Shown: positions 42,504-53,883, numbered from the stretch's first letter. The stretch is DNA of 64,000 bases from Ichthyophis bannanicus (GCA_033557465.1 CM066035.1:921778522-921842521), one strand, 5' to 3'. Translations and numbers: made by a program. The notes: generated by a model not told the origin, from the letters alone.

Positions 42504-42610
42504 TTATTTTATTAAAAAAAAAAAGCCTAACTAGTTCAATTTTTGTGGGCCCTTTGCAGCTGTGGGCCCTACGCCATGGCGTACATGGCGTATAGCTAAA
42601 TCCGGCCCTG

Positions 42611-43055
42611 CATTTAGCCCTACCCTCTGCTTTCTATCTTTTAACCAGTTTCTGATCCGCAATAGTACACTGCGTCCTATCCCATGACTTTTTAGTTTTG
42701 CCAAAAGTCTCTGATGAGGGACCTTGTCAAAAGCTTTCTGATAGTCCACATATACTATATTAACCAACTTACCTTTTGTCTACCTGTTTATTCACACCTT
42801 CTAAAAAACATAACAGATTAGTAAGACAAGATCTTCCTTGTTTAAAGCCATGTTGGCTGTCTCCCATTAAGCCATGACTATACATGTTCAGTAATTTTGT
42901 TCTTCATGATGGTTTCTACCATTTTTCCTGGTACTGATGTCAGGCTCATCGATCTGTAGTTTCCCAGATCACCCCTGGAACCCTTTGTAAAAATTGGTGT
43001 TACATTGGCCAACTTCCAATCTTCAGGTATTACAGATGATTTTAAATCATTATTA
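42611..43055 (-). mobile_element. CR1 LINE, 5' piece (RT motifs)
   Basis: Minus-strand 'VYVDYQKAFDKVPHQRLLAKLKSHGIG' (42640-42767) is CR1 RT motif A; further 5' is 'GNYRSMSLTSVPGKMVETIM' (about 42900-42970). Begins with the hAT-1 target duplication and is 5'-truncated at about 43055. Confidence 0.85.
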
Positions 43056-43215
43056 AAGAGGACCCAGGAAATCCACTACTTATACTGGGACAAGCATTGT
43101 GGAACCTGTGTACTTTTTGGAAACCTGCCAGGCATTTGTGACCTGTATGGGCCACTGTTGTAAACATGATACCGGGCTTGATGGACCCTTGGTCTGACCC
43201 AGTATGGCATTTCTT
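43056..43215 (+). mobile_element. CR1 3' end, plus strand
   Basis: Diverged plus-strand copy of the CR1 tail ('gacccaggaaatcc...gggcttgatggacccttggtctgacccagtatggcatttcttttgttc', shown in part). It lies tail-outward against the truncated 5' end of the minus-strand CR1. Confidence 0.75.
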
Positions 43216-45390
43216 TTGTTCAGAATTGGTGACCACAAGGAAGCAAGAGTTAGTGGTGGTTGGTGACTGTCTTCTGAGGGATATTGTGGCATCTGTTTGC
43301 CAAACAGACTTGATGTCCAGGGAGGTATGCTGTCTGCCAGTTGCCAAAATTTGAGGTTATGGAGAGTTTGTTGAGACTCATCAAGCCTACTGACTATTAT
43401 CGTATGTTGCTTATCGATGTCTGCACAGATGTTACACTGTTTTCAGTTCCATGTAATTTACTAAGTTGTTACTGTTCCATGTAAGCACTCCAGGCCAAGT
43501 TGTATGTAAACAGTTTAGACTCATAGATCAGTGGTATATAAACACATAATAAATAGGTATCTCTACGAGCGACTTCATGTTTCTGGGACAGAGGATGAAA
43601 CAGGTGTGCAGGTGGTGGTATCGTCAATCTTCCCTGTTGAGGGTAAAGGCCGAGGCAGAAGTTTTTGCATCCTGGAGATGAATATATGGTTGCATAAATG
43701 GTGTCATCTTGAACGTTTTGGTATGAATTTCCAAGGGCTGCAGAGCAGAGATGATGTCTACCTATCCAAGAAGGGTCTAAGTTTCTTCTGCAGTGGACTG
43801 GCTAACCTACTGAAGAGCTTATAAACTAAATTCATTGGGATGGGTGACAAATGCAAAGGTAGGTAAAAGCCTTCAGGTAAGTAAAACATTAAATACCTCT
43901 GTTGAAATGAGTAAAGGGACAATATCTGAAAAGTGGTGTGCATAAATGCCATAGTATGCAAAATAAGATACCAGATGGTGAAGCTTTAATGGAGGAGGCT
44001 GACTTTGATTTAGTGACTGTTACTGAGACAAGGTTCACGGACAATCATGTTCGGGATATAATTTATACCAGGCTATACTTTATTCAGTAAGGACAGGGTA
44101 GAAAGAAGGGGAAGAGAAAGGGAACTATATGTAAAACAAACAAACAAAAAAACCAAAACCAAAACAAAGCTACAGAATTACATGACTTAAAAAGGAGCGA
44201 GTAGGCACTGTGAGTTAAGCTAGAAAGTTGGACCGGGAAATTCATTTGCACTGGTGTGATATTCAGAAATCCTTTACAGAGAGAAGAAGTGGACAAATTT
44301 AATAGTAGACATACGTAGTATTGCCATGACAGGAGACGTGTTACTGTTAAGTGGTTTTCAATATGCCGGATTTTGATTGGTACATAGCTGCTGCGGTGTC
44401 ATCTGGAAGTAAGGGGGTCCTGGTTTTTCTACAGGGATAACTATTCTGGCAACTGATTTCAGAACCCACATGTGTAGGGGCCATATCTGACCTGGTGCTT
44501 ACCAATGGTGAAAATGTTTCTGATGTTATAGTGGGAGATCATCTCGCATCTAGTGATCACCAGATGGTGTGGTTTGGTATTAGGACTAGGGCTGATAAAA
44601 TCCTTTCAAAAGTGAGGGTCTTAGACTTTAGGAAATCTAACTTTGCCAAGATGGGAGATAAGGAGGAGTTAACGGATAGGGAACAGCTGGGAGATGTACA
44701 AAAGCAATGGGCAAAACTGAAGGGGGATATTTTAAGGACAACAAAACCTTTTTTTAGGCAGGTAAATAAATGTAAAAGGTAAAGAAGGCCGCTATGGTTC
44801 TCGAAAGAAGTAGCTAAAAAGGTGAAGAAAGAAGGTAGCCTTCATAAAATACAAGAGATCACAAAGAGGAAGATTAACATCAATATTTGGAAAAACTCAG
44901 AAGCTACAGTAGAAAAGTAGTCGGGAAAGCAAAGATTAAAAAAAGAAAGAAATAGCTAATGCAATAAAATGGGGAAGGACAAAATTTTTCAAATACGTTA
45001 GCAAGAGGAGGAAGTGCAAGGATGAAGGGGAGGAATATGTAGAAGCTGATGACGATAAAGTGGAATTGCTAGGCAAATATGTTTGTTCTGTGTTTACCTA
45101 TGAAGGGCAGGAGCATTACCTCAGAAAACACCCACAAATAGTAACAGGAGTGAAGGGGATCATGAACAATTTTCAGAAGACTGTGTTTGTGAGGAATTAG
45201 CTAAACTAAAAGACAAAGCGATGGTGCTTGATGGGATACATCCAAGAGTTTTGGAGGAATTTGGGGATGTTCTAGTGGCTCCACTGTCTGACCTTTTCAG
45301 TGCTTCTTTAGAATTGGGAGAGGTCCCAGAGGACTGAAGAAAGATGCAAGTGTTCCTTTACACAAAAGCAGATGTGGTTGAGAACTACAG
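43216..45390 (+). mobile_element. Decayed CR1-like LINE, ORF1 and ORF2 5' half
   Basis: Fragments in order: 'ELVVVGDCLLRDIVASVC...REVCCLPVAKI' (43230-43350) and 'VQVVVSSIFPVEGKGRGR...DDVYLSKKGLSFF' (43595-43820), which resemble the esterase/SGNH-like ORF1 domain of CR1/L2 elements. Then an ORF2 endonuclease-end fragment 'DVIVGDHLASSDHQMVWF' (44522-44580), and the RT start with 'LKDKAMVLDGIHPRVLEEFGDVLVAPLSDLF' (45210-45300). Heavily mutated. Ends near 45390. Confidence 0.7.
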
Positions 45391-45450
45391 TCGTCTCTCG
45401 CCACTTCGCGCTTCGACTTTCGCAGCTTCACTCTATCGTGGTTTTTTCTA
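45385..45450. other. Possible DNA-transposon end fragment
   Basis: 'cagtcgtctctcgccacttcgcgcttcgactttcgcagcttcactctatcg'-type sequence (cited in part) resembles the terminal region of pogo/Tigger-like elements. Short and without a partner end, so tentative. Confidence 0.3.
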
Positions 45451-46394
45451 ATATATGTGGTGGTGGTGGTGGTGGTGTTAAGTACCGTCGAGTCGGAGTC
45501 GACTCATGGCGACCCTCTGGATAGCTATCCTAAATTGTGTTCGGTCTTGAGTTAGGCGGCTCATTGTTGACAGACTGGTACCCGTAGCTGCTGTTAATGT
45601 ATCGATCCATCTCATTGTTGGCCTTCCTCTTTTGCTCTGACCTTCTATCTTGCCAAGCATGATGTCTTTCTCTAATCTCTCTCTTCGCATGATGTGTCCA
45701 AAGTATGAAAGTCGAAGTCTTGTCATCTGATCTTCTAAAGAAAGCTTAGGTTTGATCTCTTCTAGTGCCGACTTGTTTGATCTTTGGGCAGTCCATGGTA
45801 TACACAGTATTCGCCGCCAGCACCATAATTCAAAGGCATCAATTTTCTTCCTGCCTATCTTTTTCACTGTCCAGCTTTCACATCCATATGATTTTGAAAA
45901 TGCCATGGCTTGAACAAGTTGAATCTTTGTATGGAGAGAGACATCTCTGCTCTTGAGAATCTTATCTAGGTCTGTCTTAGCCATTCTGCCAAGAGCAATG
46001 CGTCGTCTGATTTCTTGACTGCTTGTTGCTTCTTTATTGATAGTTGATCCAAGTAGGTTAAAGTTGTTCACGATTTCAATTTCTTCTCCTTCAACGATGA
46101 ACCTGTTGATTATGCCAATTGTCATGATCTTTGTCTTCTTTACATCAAGGTGCAGGCCCATTTTGAGACTGTTCTTTGATTGTGAGAAGCAAATGTTTCA
46201 GATCATCATCAATTTCAGCCAGTAATGTGGTGGTATCAGCATAGCGAAGGTTGTTGATGAGTCTTCCACCAATCTTCACACCTCTGTTGTCTTCATACAA
46301 TCCTGCTTCTCTGATGATTTGTTCTGCATTTAAATTGAACAGGTAGGGGGAAAGTATGCAGCCTTGTCTTACACCTTTGCTTATTTTAAACCAA
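45451..46394 (-). mobile_element. RTE-type LINE, 3' part
   Basis: Minus-strand LINE whose 3' tail is (CAC)n next to 'taagtaccgtcgagtcgg'. The rest of the element is at 57730-58175, beyond DIRS-F. Same family as 13206-15354. Confidence 0.9.
45478..46394 (-). pseudogene. RTE reverse transcriptase C-terminal half
   Basis: Minus strand 46145-46394: 'ISKGVRQGCILSPYLFNLNAEQII' and 'NNLRYADTTTLLAE' (RT active site; normally YADDT, here YADT). 45478-46161: 'ALGRMAKTDLDKILKSRDVSLHTKIQLVQAMAFSKSYGCESWTVKK', 'WCWRRILCIPWTAQRSN' and 'YFGHIMRR...MLGKIEGQSKRGRPTMRWIDTLTAATG', the characteristic C-terminus of RTE/BovB-type elements. Long and well preserved but with a frame change near 46150 and an altered active site. 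It breaks at DIRS-F (46394). Confidence 0.9.
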
Positions 46395-46546
46395 TCTCCA
46401 GGAACAAGCAGGAATGAGTCTTCACATATGGGTACGTCGGTACCGACGGAGTCGGCGCGGGAACGCTTCCCAGCGTCCAATCAGAAAGCCTTTGGAAGTA
46501 TCCCACCACGCCTGTGTGCTGCCTTCCCAACTGTCTCTCCTCAGTT
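46395..46546 (+). repeat. DIRS-F left inverted terminal repeat
   Basis: Pairs with 57565-57729 and contains 'gtacgtcggtaccgacggag' and 'gcgggaacgcttcccagcg'. The two arms differ by a ~25-bp gap around the 'gcctgtgtgctgccttccc' block. Confidence 0.9.
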
Positions 46547-46759
46547 TTCATTTTTCCGTCGAGCCGGCAGGACGTCCTCCTGTCACCGCAGAAAATTCTT
46601 TTATTTTTTATTTTTCTTGTGGTTGCGGCTGCCTTCCCCGACGCCACCGGTACAGCCGGTGTTTCTTTTTTCTTGTAAAATCTTTCCTTTTTAAGGAATA
46701 TTTTTCCTCCTTAGTGTCTCACGGTTTCTCAGGCCTCTTAGGCCTTTCCATTTTCCTCC

Positions 46760-48588
46760 ATGGAACCGCCAGCCACTCTCCCCAAGAAATGTACAAACTG
46801 TGGCGGTACAACCTTATTTTTAGACACTCACAATTGGTGTCTAACCTGCTTGGGTCCTGACCATTTTCCTCCGGAGCCCTCTGGCAATAGTATTGTGGGA
46901 AGAAGTTCTCAACATCGAGTAACCCCTCGACACGCGGTCCCCATCCAACTTCAGGGCACCGACCATATCTTCTTCTACACAGGATCAGGTAACCCAAAAA
47001 CAGTCTGTTAAGACTAGCCAGTCCTCGAGCGGCAGTTCTCATGCACAGCATAGAGATGCCTATGGCCTTGTCCTCGAGAATCCACTGGCTTCAAAACCCC
47101 GGTGGGAGTCTTCGGCCTCCAAAGCCTGTGTGGGGTTTCAGGTTGTTCCTGAGGTTCACCCCTCACAGAACATACCTGAGCCATGCCCGGTGGTGGCATC
47201 CGCTTCGAGCGGTACCGATACCCCAGCATCGGCAATGGTGTTGGATGAAATTTTCCTTACCAAGGATCGTCGTCTGGCGTCCTCGGTACCTATGGGGCCG
47301 GTGGATATGCTCCAGACTGACCTTCCAGTATCGGCACCGGCACCGATACTAGTACCGACGTTGGTACCTTCCAGATGTGCATCGATAGACTCGCTTCCTT
47401 TGATGCCGAGTCTGGAATCGATCTCCAGTCTGGAGGACTGGGTACCGACTCGCCTTGGTACCGACACCTGTTGGTACCGAAGTCTTGGTTCCGATAATTC
47501 GGATCCGCAACTCTCGGTTCCTTCGATACCATTAGAGTTGCCACCGGCTGGCCTTCATCCACCGGTATCGGATACGGTACCAAAGTCGGTACCGATATCC
47601 ACATTACCATTGCTGTCGGTGCCTTCCATGCTTCTCTCGTCAGGCTCGCTTCCCTCGATACCGAGTTTGGAATCGATCCCTAGCATGGTCGATCTGCTAC
47701 CGACTGGCGCTGGTCCCGTCATCCCACAGTACCAGCGACCATCCTATAAGGATTCCATACTGCACCATCCAGGATCTTCTATTCCTAAAAGCTTGGATAG
47801 ATCCCTCGGTGCCAATGCTAGTTCTTCATCAGCTCTAGCCTATCCAAGGGAAGTTCCCTTTGTGGATCCTTCTTTTCAGGTTTTCATCCTGGATATGGCA
47901 AAATCCCTTGCCATTTCTGTTCCTGGATAGGGTCCTACACAAGGCAATACAGGATCCCTCTATATTCTTGAGAGAGCAAAGGAAAACATCATGCTACCTT
48001 TGCATCATTCCTTGCAGGACCTCCTTCTTCGAATGTGGGAAGCTCCTTTAAAGGTACCCCCACTTTCCAGAGCAACTGATCTTCTATATCAGGTGCCCCC
48101 TTCTCCAGGATTTCAAAAGACTCAACTTCCTCATCATTCCATTGTTGTAGAATCAGCAATGAGGCGGGTGAAGAGTACTAAAAAGCACTCTTCTTATCCG
48201 CCAGGTCGTGAGTCTAAGACTTTAGATGCCTTTGGACGTCAAACTTTCTAGGCATCCATGTTTTCAGCAAGAATTCTCTCATATATTTTTTTATATGGGT
48301 TTATCTCTTGAGGAGGTCACAAAGAAATTACATTTTTTGACTCCTTTTCTTCAGGAGCCCAAGAGTGCAGACTATTCCTCACTGGTTAGTCATGCTCAGA
48401 ATATCTTTAGATTTCTTACTTGTGCTTCCCTAGACTCTTTTGAGTCTGTTAGCAGGACTTCTGCTATAGCTTTAGGAGCACAACGTAAAGCCTGGCTCCA
48501 AGCTTCAGACTTTGATGACTGGGAAATACTCCTTGCACTGGGGAAAATCTCTTTAACAAGGAGTCTTTATTCCAGGTTGCTCAGTTAA
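46760..48588 (+). pseudogene. DIRS-F gag-like ORF1
   Basis: Begins MEPPATLPKKCTNCGG (ATG 46760) with the finger 'HNWCLTCLGPDHF', where the last cysteine pair is missing. A shift near 46900-47010 leads to frame 47130-47930, rich in Ser/Pro/Val and encoded by dozens of 'ggtacc', 'ggcacc' and 'ccgata' units (47200-47720). Conserved core after another shift: 'RMWEAPLKVPPLSRATDLLYQVPPSPGFQKTQLPHHSIVVESAMRRVKSTKKHSSYPPGRESKTLDAFGR' region (47991-48251; motifs cited in part), then 48226-48588. It is a distinct gag subfamily, more diverged from DIRS-B to -E than those are from each other. Confidence 0.75.
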
Positions 48589-50235
48589 CAACTGACTGTC
48601 CTGTTTCCAGGGGCTGTTCTACGCCTTCTCCTTTCCCAGTTAGTAGGAAAGGTCCTGCCAAAATTTCTTCCCCTAGTGGAAGAAAGTTTTATCCATCTTC
48701 TGCCCATCATACAGATGTTCCCAAGCAGGGGAAACATCACCCTGGTCTGATGAATCCACAGCCTCAGCAGGGTCAACAAACCCAGCAGTCGCAGGGTTTC
48801 AAATAGTTCATCATTGCCCTTCTTGGTTGGGGGTTAGAGTAGCAGTCTGCTTCTTTTCATTTGCAGTGTCTGCACTAACTTTATTCTAACCTTCCTAGAT
48901 ATCTCTTGTTGAGACATCTTTTCTTCAACTTTAAGAGTCTTTATGATGATCATGCCCATACTTAACAGGGTTTCCCTCTTCCTCTTGGAGGAAAGAGAAC
49001 TAACAACTATTACTAGACAGTTGTTTTCCCTGTACTGGCAGGTATCATCTCACCTGTTAGAGACTTCCTCCATAGTCTCTCTTTCAATACTGTCTTACCT
49101 CCCTCTTACTATAGGATTTGGTTTGTAAGAGGGACCCCTTTTACACTGGTAAGCTCCTATAGTCCTCTACTTCTACAGGGGGATCCTCCCTTCTGGAGTT
49201 CTCCCCCTCTTGTTACCTTAGGGCAGCCCATCAGACAATAGGAAATCCTACTAGGTCTGTTTTCTTTTTCCACATCTAAAAGAGGGAGAGGAAAGAGAAA
49301 TGTTCTCCGCTGCCCTGGTACGTTGCTGCAGATACAGCAATTCCTAGTGTTAAGCCACTGGTTCTGTCCACCACACAACCAGGGGTTCTCCTCCACTAGC
49401 AATCCTTCTAGCCTCACTGCTAGGTCCCAAACAGGTTATCAACCTCGTTTGGGAAACCCTCTTATCACAGCCTGGTTGGTTAACTTCTATTCTTCACCCC
49501 CTTGTCCTTGGCAGAATAGTTGGTTGCCTGCTGGCTTCCCACAGCCACTTTTTCTTCTAACCAACCTGCAGCATGCTCTCTGCAACTCTACAGAGTAGCG
49601 TTGCACTATGGGCCCTTGCTAGAGAGCATTAGTATCTTGCCTAACAGATAACCCCAGATGGTTAACAGGGTTCCCCCAGTCATGTTTCCATGACTGGTAG
49701 GTATTTCCTACCCTTACCATCTCATCTTCAATCTCTTTTGAGACATCAGTCTCAGGCTTTTCTTTAGGTGAAAACTTAAAGAAGGGCCAATTCCCTGGCC
49801 ATATCTCCTTTGGTCTTCTCGTCAGAGATAATTTTTATCACTGGCAGAGAACGCACAATACCCTTCTTGCCCTCATAGGCAAGTCACTAGGGTATCTTCC
49901 TCCAGTGGCGTCCTCTATCCATTCTCCATATGGCAATTCTGGAGAAATCTGGTCTTCCTGCCTACAGACTGAAGTTATCCTCTGCCTTTTTCACGTAGGC
50001 CATCCTGGTTATTCAAAGGCTCACATTATAAAGAGAATCCAGACTTCTTCTTGTCAGGGAGACCTCCTCTGACTCTGCCAATCATAAGCAGGAAAAGAGA
50101 ATTCTCTGTATATCTGTTCAAGCAGGTGTTTAACCTTCTTGCTGTTAGATGAACCTCCCTCCTAGGGGGGATCAGCTTCTATAGACCTCTCTCCTTCCAC
50201 ATACCTGGAGATATGTGTCTATAGGTCTATATATA
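48589..50235 (+). other. DIRS-F non-coding body
   Basis: 48589-48805 is the gag C-terminal remainder (Pro/Gln-rich, ending 'QQSQGFK*'). From there to 50235 no frame encodes RT or recombinase motifs on either strand. The region is pyrimidine-rich with frequent stops. A short match to DIRS RNase H coding DNA at 49590-49640 hints that this is extremely eroded or rearranged pol. Confidence 0.5.
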
Positions 50236-50239
50236 TATA

Positions 50240-50790
50240 ATCATTGATAGGGGTAGTGCCCATCTGTCAGGATCATATAGGAATGAAAGGATATTTGAAC
50301 CTAACAGAACAGATAAGTATATGGATGCATATCTATCTAAAAATATATCTCAGTAGATGTATAAATATATCTATGTATAATATATACACATATAGGGTAT
50401 ATATGCATATATCTACAGGAGATACGGAGTGGAGGAGTAGCCTAGTGGTTAGAACACTGGCTTGGTAACCAAGCAACCAGGGTTTGATTCCCACTTGCAC
50501 TCCTCTGCCTCAGAAGAAAGGCCTGGCAATCTACTTCTGGTCACACTGCCAAGAAAACCCAGGAGCTTCTGGGTCACCAGGAGTCAGGACTGACTTGAAG
50601 GCACACATTTTTACAGGAGATATGTATGGGCAGAAGACACAGATATAGATGAATATATATATAGATATATTTATACATATACTGAGATATATTTTTAGAT
50701 AGATATGTATCCATATCTATCTGTTCTGTTAGGTTCAAATATCCTTTCATTCCTATATGATCCTGACAGATGGGCACTACCCCTATCAAT
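50240..50790. repeat. Long inverted repeat with a SINE in its loop
   Basis: Left arm 50242-50375 ('attgataggggtagtgcccatctgtc...', then 'ttgaacctaacagaacagata') is repeated in reverse complement at about 50655-50790, with only a few differences over about 130 bp, continuing into AT-rich 'atatatct' repeats. Mirror-image spurious ORFs on both strands (50244+ and 50574-) arise from it. The loop contains a tRNA-derived SINE. Confidence 0.85.
50428..50605 (+). mobile_element. tRNA-derived SINE
   Basis: A 72-75-bp tRNA-like head 'ggagtagcctagtggtta' (A box) ... 'gggtttgattccc' (B box) followed by a body 'ctgccaagaaaaccc...gggtcaccaggagtcagg' and '...actgacttgaaggcacaca'. The tail resembles the 3' end of the RTE family in this window (complement of 'gtaccgtcgagtcggagtcg' and 'actcatggcgaccc'), so RTE machinery probably mobilised it. 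The tRNA part lacks a good acceptor stem and is not a tRNA gene. Confidence 0.75.
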
Positions 50791-51376
50791 ACTATGCCAG
50801 CATACTTAGGGGGTCTACACTTATAACCACTTCCTGTGATAGTTAACACCTACCATGTAGGTTAGATACTCCTGAAGCTCTCCATGTACCTTTCTTCTTT
50901 CCTAATTGACCCCATTTAGGAAAGACATTGTGGAGCTTCAGTCAATCTAAAGCTTAGCGCTCCTGAGTCTGTCCTTATTTTCTTATCAGATACAAGGGTC
51001 TCCATACCCTTTCCTCCCTACATGGACTGATTCCATTCCCAGTCCAGTTAGGTCAGACTCAATTTTCCTGTTGGTCCTAAATTTATACTGTTTTGGACCT
51101 GATCAGCTTAAGCTTTCTGTCATGCTACCTTCTGCGTCTCTGCCAATGTTCCCTATTTTTTTTTTTAGCTTTATTTACATTTTCAGCACAAACAAGATAA
51201 CAAACAAACAAACAAACCACAATACATAAAATGCAACCAAACAACCAACAAAAAAGAGAAAAAACCCAGCACTTCCACTCACCCCTCCTAACCCCCCTAC
51301 CCCCCCGCTCCCCTGTGCCCAACCACATTGACCACCCCTGCTGAACAGGCTATCTCCCAGACCAATCACTTAGCAA

Positions 51377-52894
51377 TTAACCCCAAAACCCTTCAATCCT
51401 TGGGCCCATACATTTAGCCGCATCCCCAAACTCCAGTAATGCTCTCCACTTGCTTCTACGAGAAGGGGATTGTAACTGTCCCTTCCGGGGCATTAACTCA
51501 AATTTGCTATACGTACAAACTACACCCCACCATGCTTGCACATGAAGACAGGTAATTTCTTTCCAGTTGCGTATCCGATGACAAATGGCTATACCTACCA
51601 AAAAATCTAAAAGAAAGGCATCTGTACCACACTTTAGCGAGATGCCCGATCCTGAGCGGAAAGCAACTATTTCCCATGTAAGGGGGACACTAAGGACCAA
51701 AATCTTTTGAATAAGGTTCCACACCTGCGACCAATAAATCTGGATCTTAGAACAGTCAAAAACAACGTGCCTAAAAGTGCCAGTCTCCTTATGACAAAAC
51801 CAGCATTTCTCACTGACGGATTTGTCCCACCTACTAAGGCGTACTGGGGTGATATAGGCCCTATGAGCAAAGAAAAATAGCGTTTGAGTGAGGGAGGCAG
51901 ATTGGGTAATTCTGACCTGGGTAGCCCAAAATTTCTCCCACCCCTTTTCCGAGAGGGTAAGGCCAACATCGCTTTCCCAAGCCCCTCCCAGATTACGCGA
52001 ACCCACCAAGTTGGTTTGCTTCACAGCTTTATACAAAAAAGAAGCCTTAACCACCACACCCCGTACCTGCTCAATTATTTCACTCGGTACCCCCTCCACT
52101 CGCAACCGCCTCACATCACGAAGAGCTCCCGCCACACAATGTTTCAACTGGACCCATTGGAAGTAAGCCGATCCCGGTAAATGATAAACTCTCTGCACCT
52201 CCTCAAAACTCTTCCAACCATCCCGACTACATATCTGCCCAACAGTCCAAACACCCTTACTATACCAAGCTTTCCATGCAAAGGATTTCTGCTGCACTTT
52301 AAATAACGGATTATACCACAAAGACAAATCCTCCAACATCACCTCTTCCCGCCTACTAGCCTGCAACAGTATCTGAAAAGCCCTTTGCGTATCCAAAATC
52401 ATAGGAGGTCTCAACGACCCTTCCCTAAATACCATACCGTGCAATCGACACATCGGGAAAGGGGCTGACAGTTCCCCCTCAAGGCGCAACCAGACCGGGC
52501 TCTGCTCAGTTCGCTGTTCCGACCATCGAACCCCTTGCTTCATCAAAAAGGCACAGTGATAAAAACGAAAATCTGGGAAGTTCACCCCCCCACTTTCTTT
52601 GCACGCCTTAAGCTTAAGTGCAATTCTGGGAGGCTTATTATTCCACAGAAAAGAAATTAATAGTCTCTCCATTTGCTGATAAACCTGAACTGGGAAGAAT
52701 AAAGGCAACATTTCAAGAATGTAATTTATTTTAGGGACTATTGCCATTTTAATAGTCTCTAAACGCCCCCACCACGTTAGACGCAATGGAGACCATTTTG
52801 CCGTCATTGACTGTATAATAGATACCATCAACTTTGCATTAAAACGAATGGTTTCCTCCAGGGGGTGACAATAATGGACACCTAAGTATTTCAC
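51377..52894 (-). pseudogene. L1-B ORF2 C-terminal region
   Basis: 505-residue open frame beginning 'KYLGVHYCHPLEE' (end of RT palm/thumb), 'LVSIIQSMTAKWSPLRLTWWGRLETIKMAIVPKINYI' region (cited in part), and a C-terminal Cys/His segment 'CWFCHKETGTFRHVVFDC', a CCHC-like element typical of L1/Tx1 ORF2. The TGA/TAA break with the RT frame is at about 52895. The longest open piece in L1-B. Confidence 0.85.
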
Positions 52895-53880
52895 TTACTT
52901 TGACTCCCAAACAAACGGGAACTCAGACAACATAGCCTTAAAAGCATGAGAGTTAAGAGCGAAAGCCACTGACTTAGTCCAATTAATCTTGTACCCGGAA
53001 AGGACCGAATACCTTTCCATCTGATCTAGAATATGGGGAATCTATTCCGGGATAGTAAATAACAGAAGATCATCAGCGTAAGCCGAAAGTTTGATCTCCT
53101 TACCCGAGATGTTAACACCTTGGATCCGAGGGTTTTGCCGCAACAACAAGGCTAAAGGTTCTAGAGCAATATTAAACAGCATGGGGGACAGCGGGCACCC
53201 CTGCCGTGACCCACGACCCAGGAGGAGTTCATGTGGTTGAGTATTATTAACACAGATACATGCCACTGGCCGAGCGTACAAGACTTTAATAAAATTGAGA
53301 AAACCCGCACCAAAACCAAACCATTTAAGAGTAGAAAACAAGAACGCCCACTCCAATCGATCAAACGCCTTTTCGGCGTCTAACGACAAACCCAACCATA
53401 GGACCATCCACTGCATCAGCCCCAACTAAGACATGACACAAAAGTCTGGTGTTATCCGCAGTTGATCTCCCTTCTACAAAGCCACATTGATCTGGATGAA
53501 TCAGAGGGCATCACTACAGCCAAACGTCGTGCCAATATAGTCGCATATATCTTATAATCCACATTAGGAAGAGAAATTGGCCGGTAATTGCCCACCAACT
53601 GCGGATCTCTTCCAGGTTTCTCAATCACAACCACATTTGCTGAGGCGAAGGAGCCAACTTGCGGGCACTCTTCCAGCAGTGCCAGATAATATTGCTGCAA
53701 GAATGGTCCCAAGTCCTTAGCAAAAGTCTTGTAAAACTCTGAAGGCAGCCCGTCCGGACCAGCGGCTTTTCCAGTCGCCATCGACTCTATGGCGCCCTGT
53801 ATCTCCACTAAGGAAATCGGATCATCAAGTGCAGCTGCCACCTCCTGTTCAATCATCGGCCTATGAATTCCGGCTAATAG
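52895..53880 (-). pseudogene. L1-B ORF2 reverse transcriptase
   Basis: Fragments 53452-53856 ('GKAAGPDGLPSEFYKTF', 'GNYRPISLPNVDYKIYATILARRL') and 53042-53425 ('LSLDAEKAFDRLEWAFLF', 'GRGSRQGCPLSPMLFNIALEPLA', 'LSAYADDLLLF'). The catalytic YADD is intact. The two are separated by a frame change around 53430-53500, where 'DQCGFV'-type sequence is disrupted. 52895-53041 is readable but contains stops. Confidence 0.9.
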
Positions 53881-53883
53881 CTG

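Larger units (their letters stand above)
40303..42610. mobile_element. hAT-1: 2.3-kb non-autonomous hAT transposon
   Basis: Terminal inverted repeats 'cagggccggattta' and 'taaatccggccctg', flanked by a perfect 8-bp duplication 'catttagc' (40295-40302 and 42611-42618), the hAT hallmark. The inner ends also resemble each other ('aaaattgtgggccccc' near 40347 and 'tttttgtgggccct' near 42539). There is no transposase ORF. It holds an AT-rich part (40430-41000), a Pro-coding pyrimidine-rich part, a minisatellite and a large palindrome. It splits the CR1 RT gene. Confidence 0.9.

Noticed and set aside
42112..42595. Overlapping frames on both strands near 42300
   Set aside because: Mirror-image translations of the palindrome, not genes.
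45440..45480. (GTG)n as an independent microsatellite locus
   Set aside because: It is the 3' repeat tail of the minus-strand RTE LINE.
50430..50505. tRNA gene
   Set aside because: A and B boxes are present but the acceptor stem is poor and a SINE body and tail follow.
50244..50849. Two similar small proteins on opposite strands (MIGVVPICQDHIG...)
   Set aside because: They are the two arms of the inverted repeat read outward.
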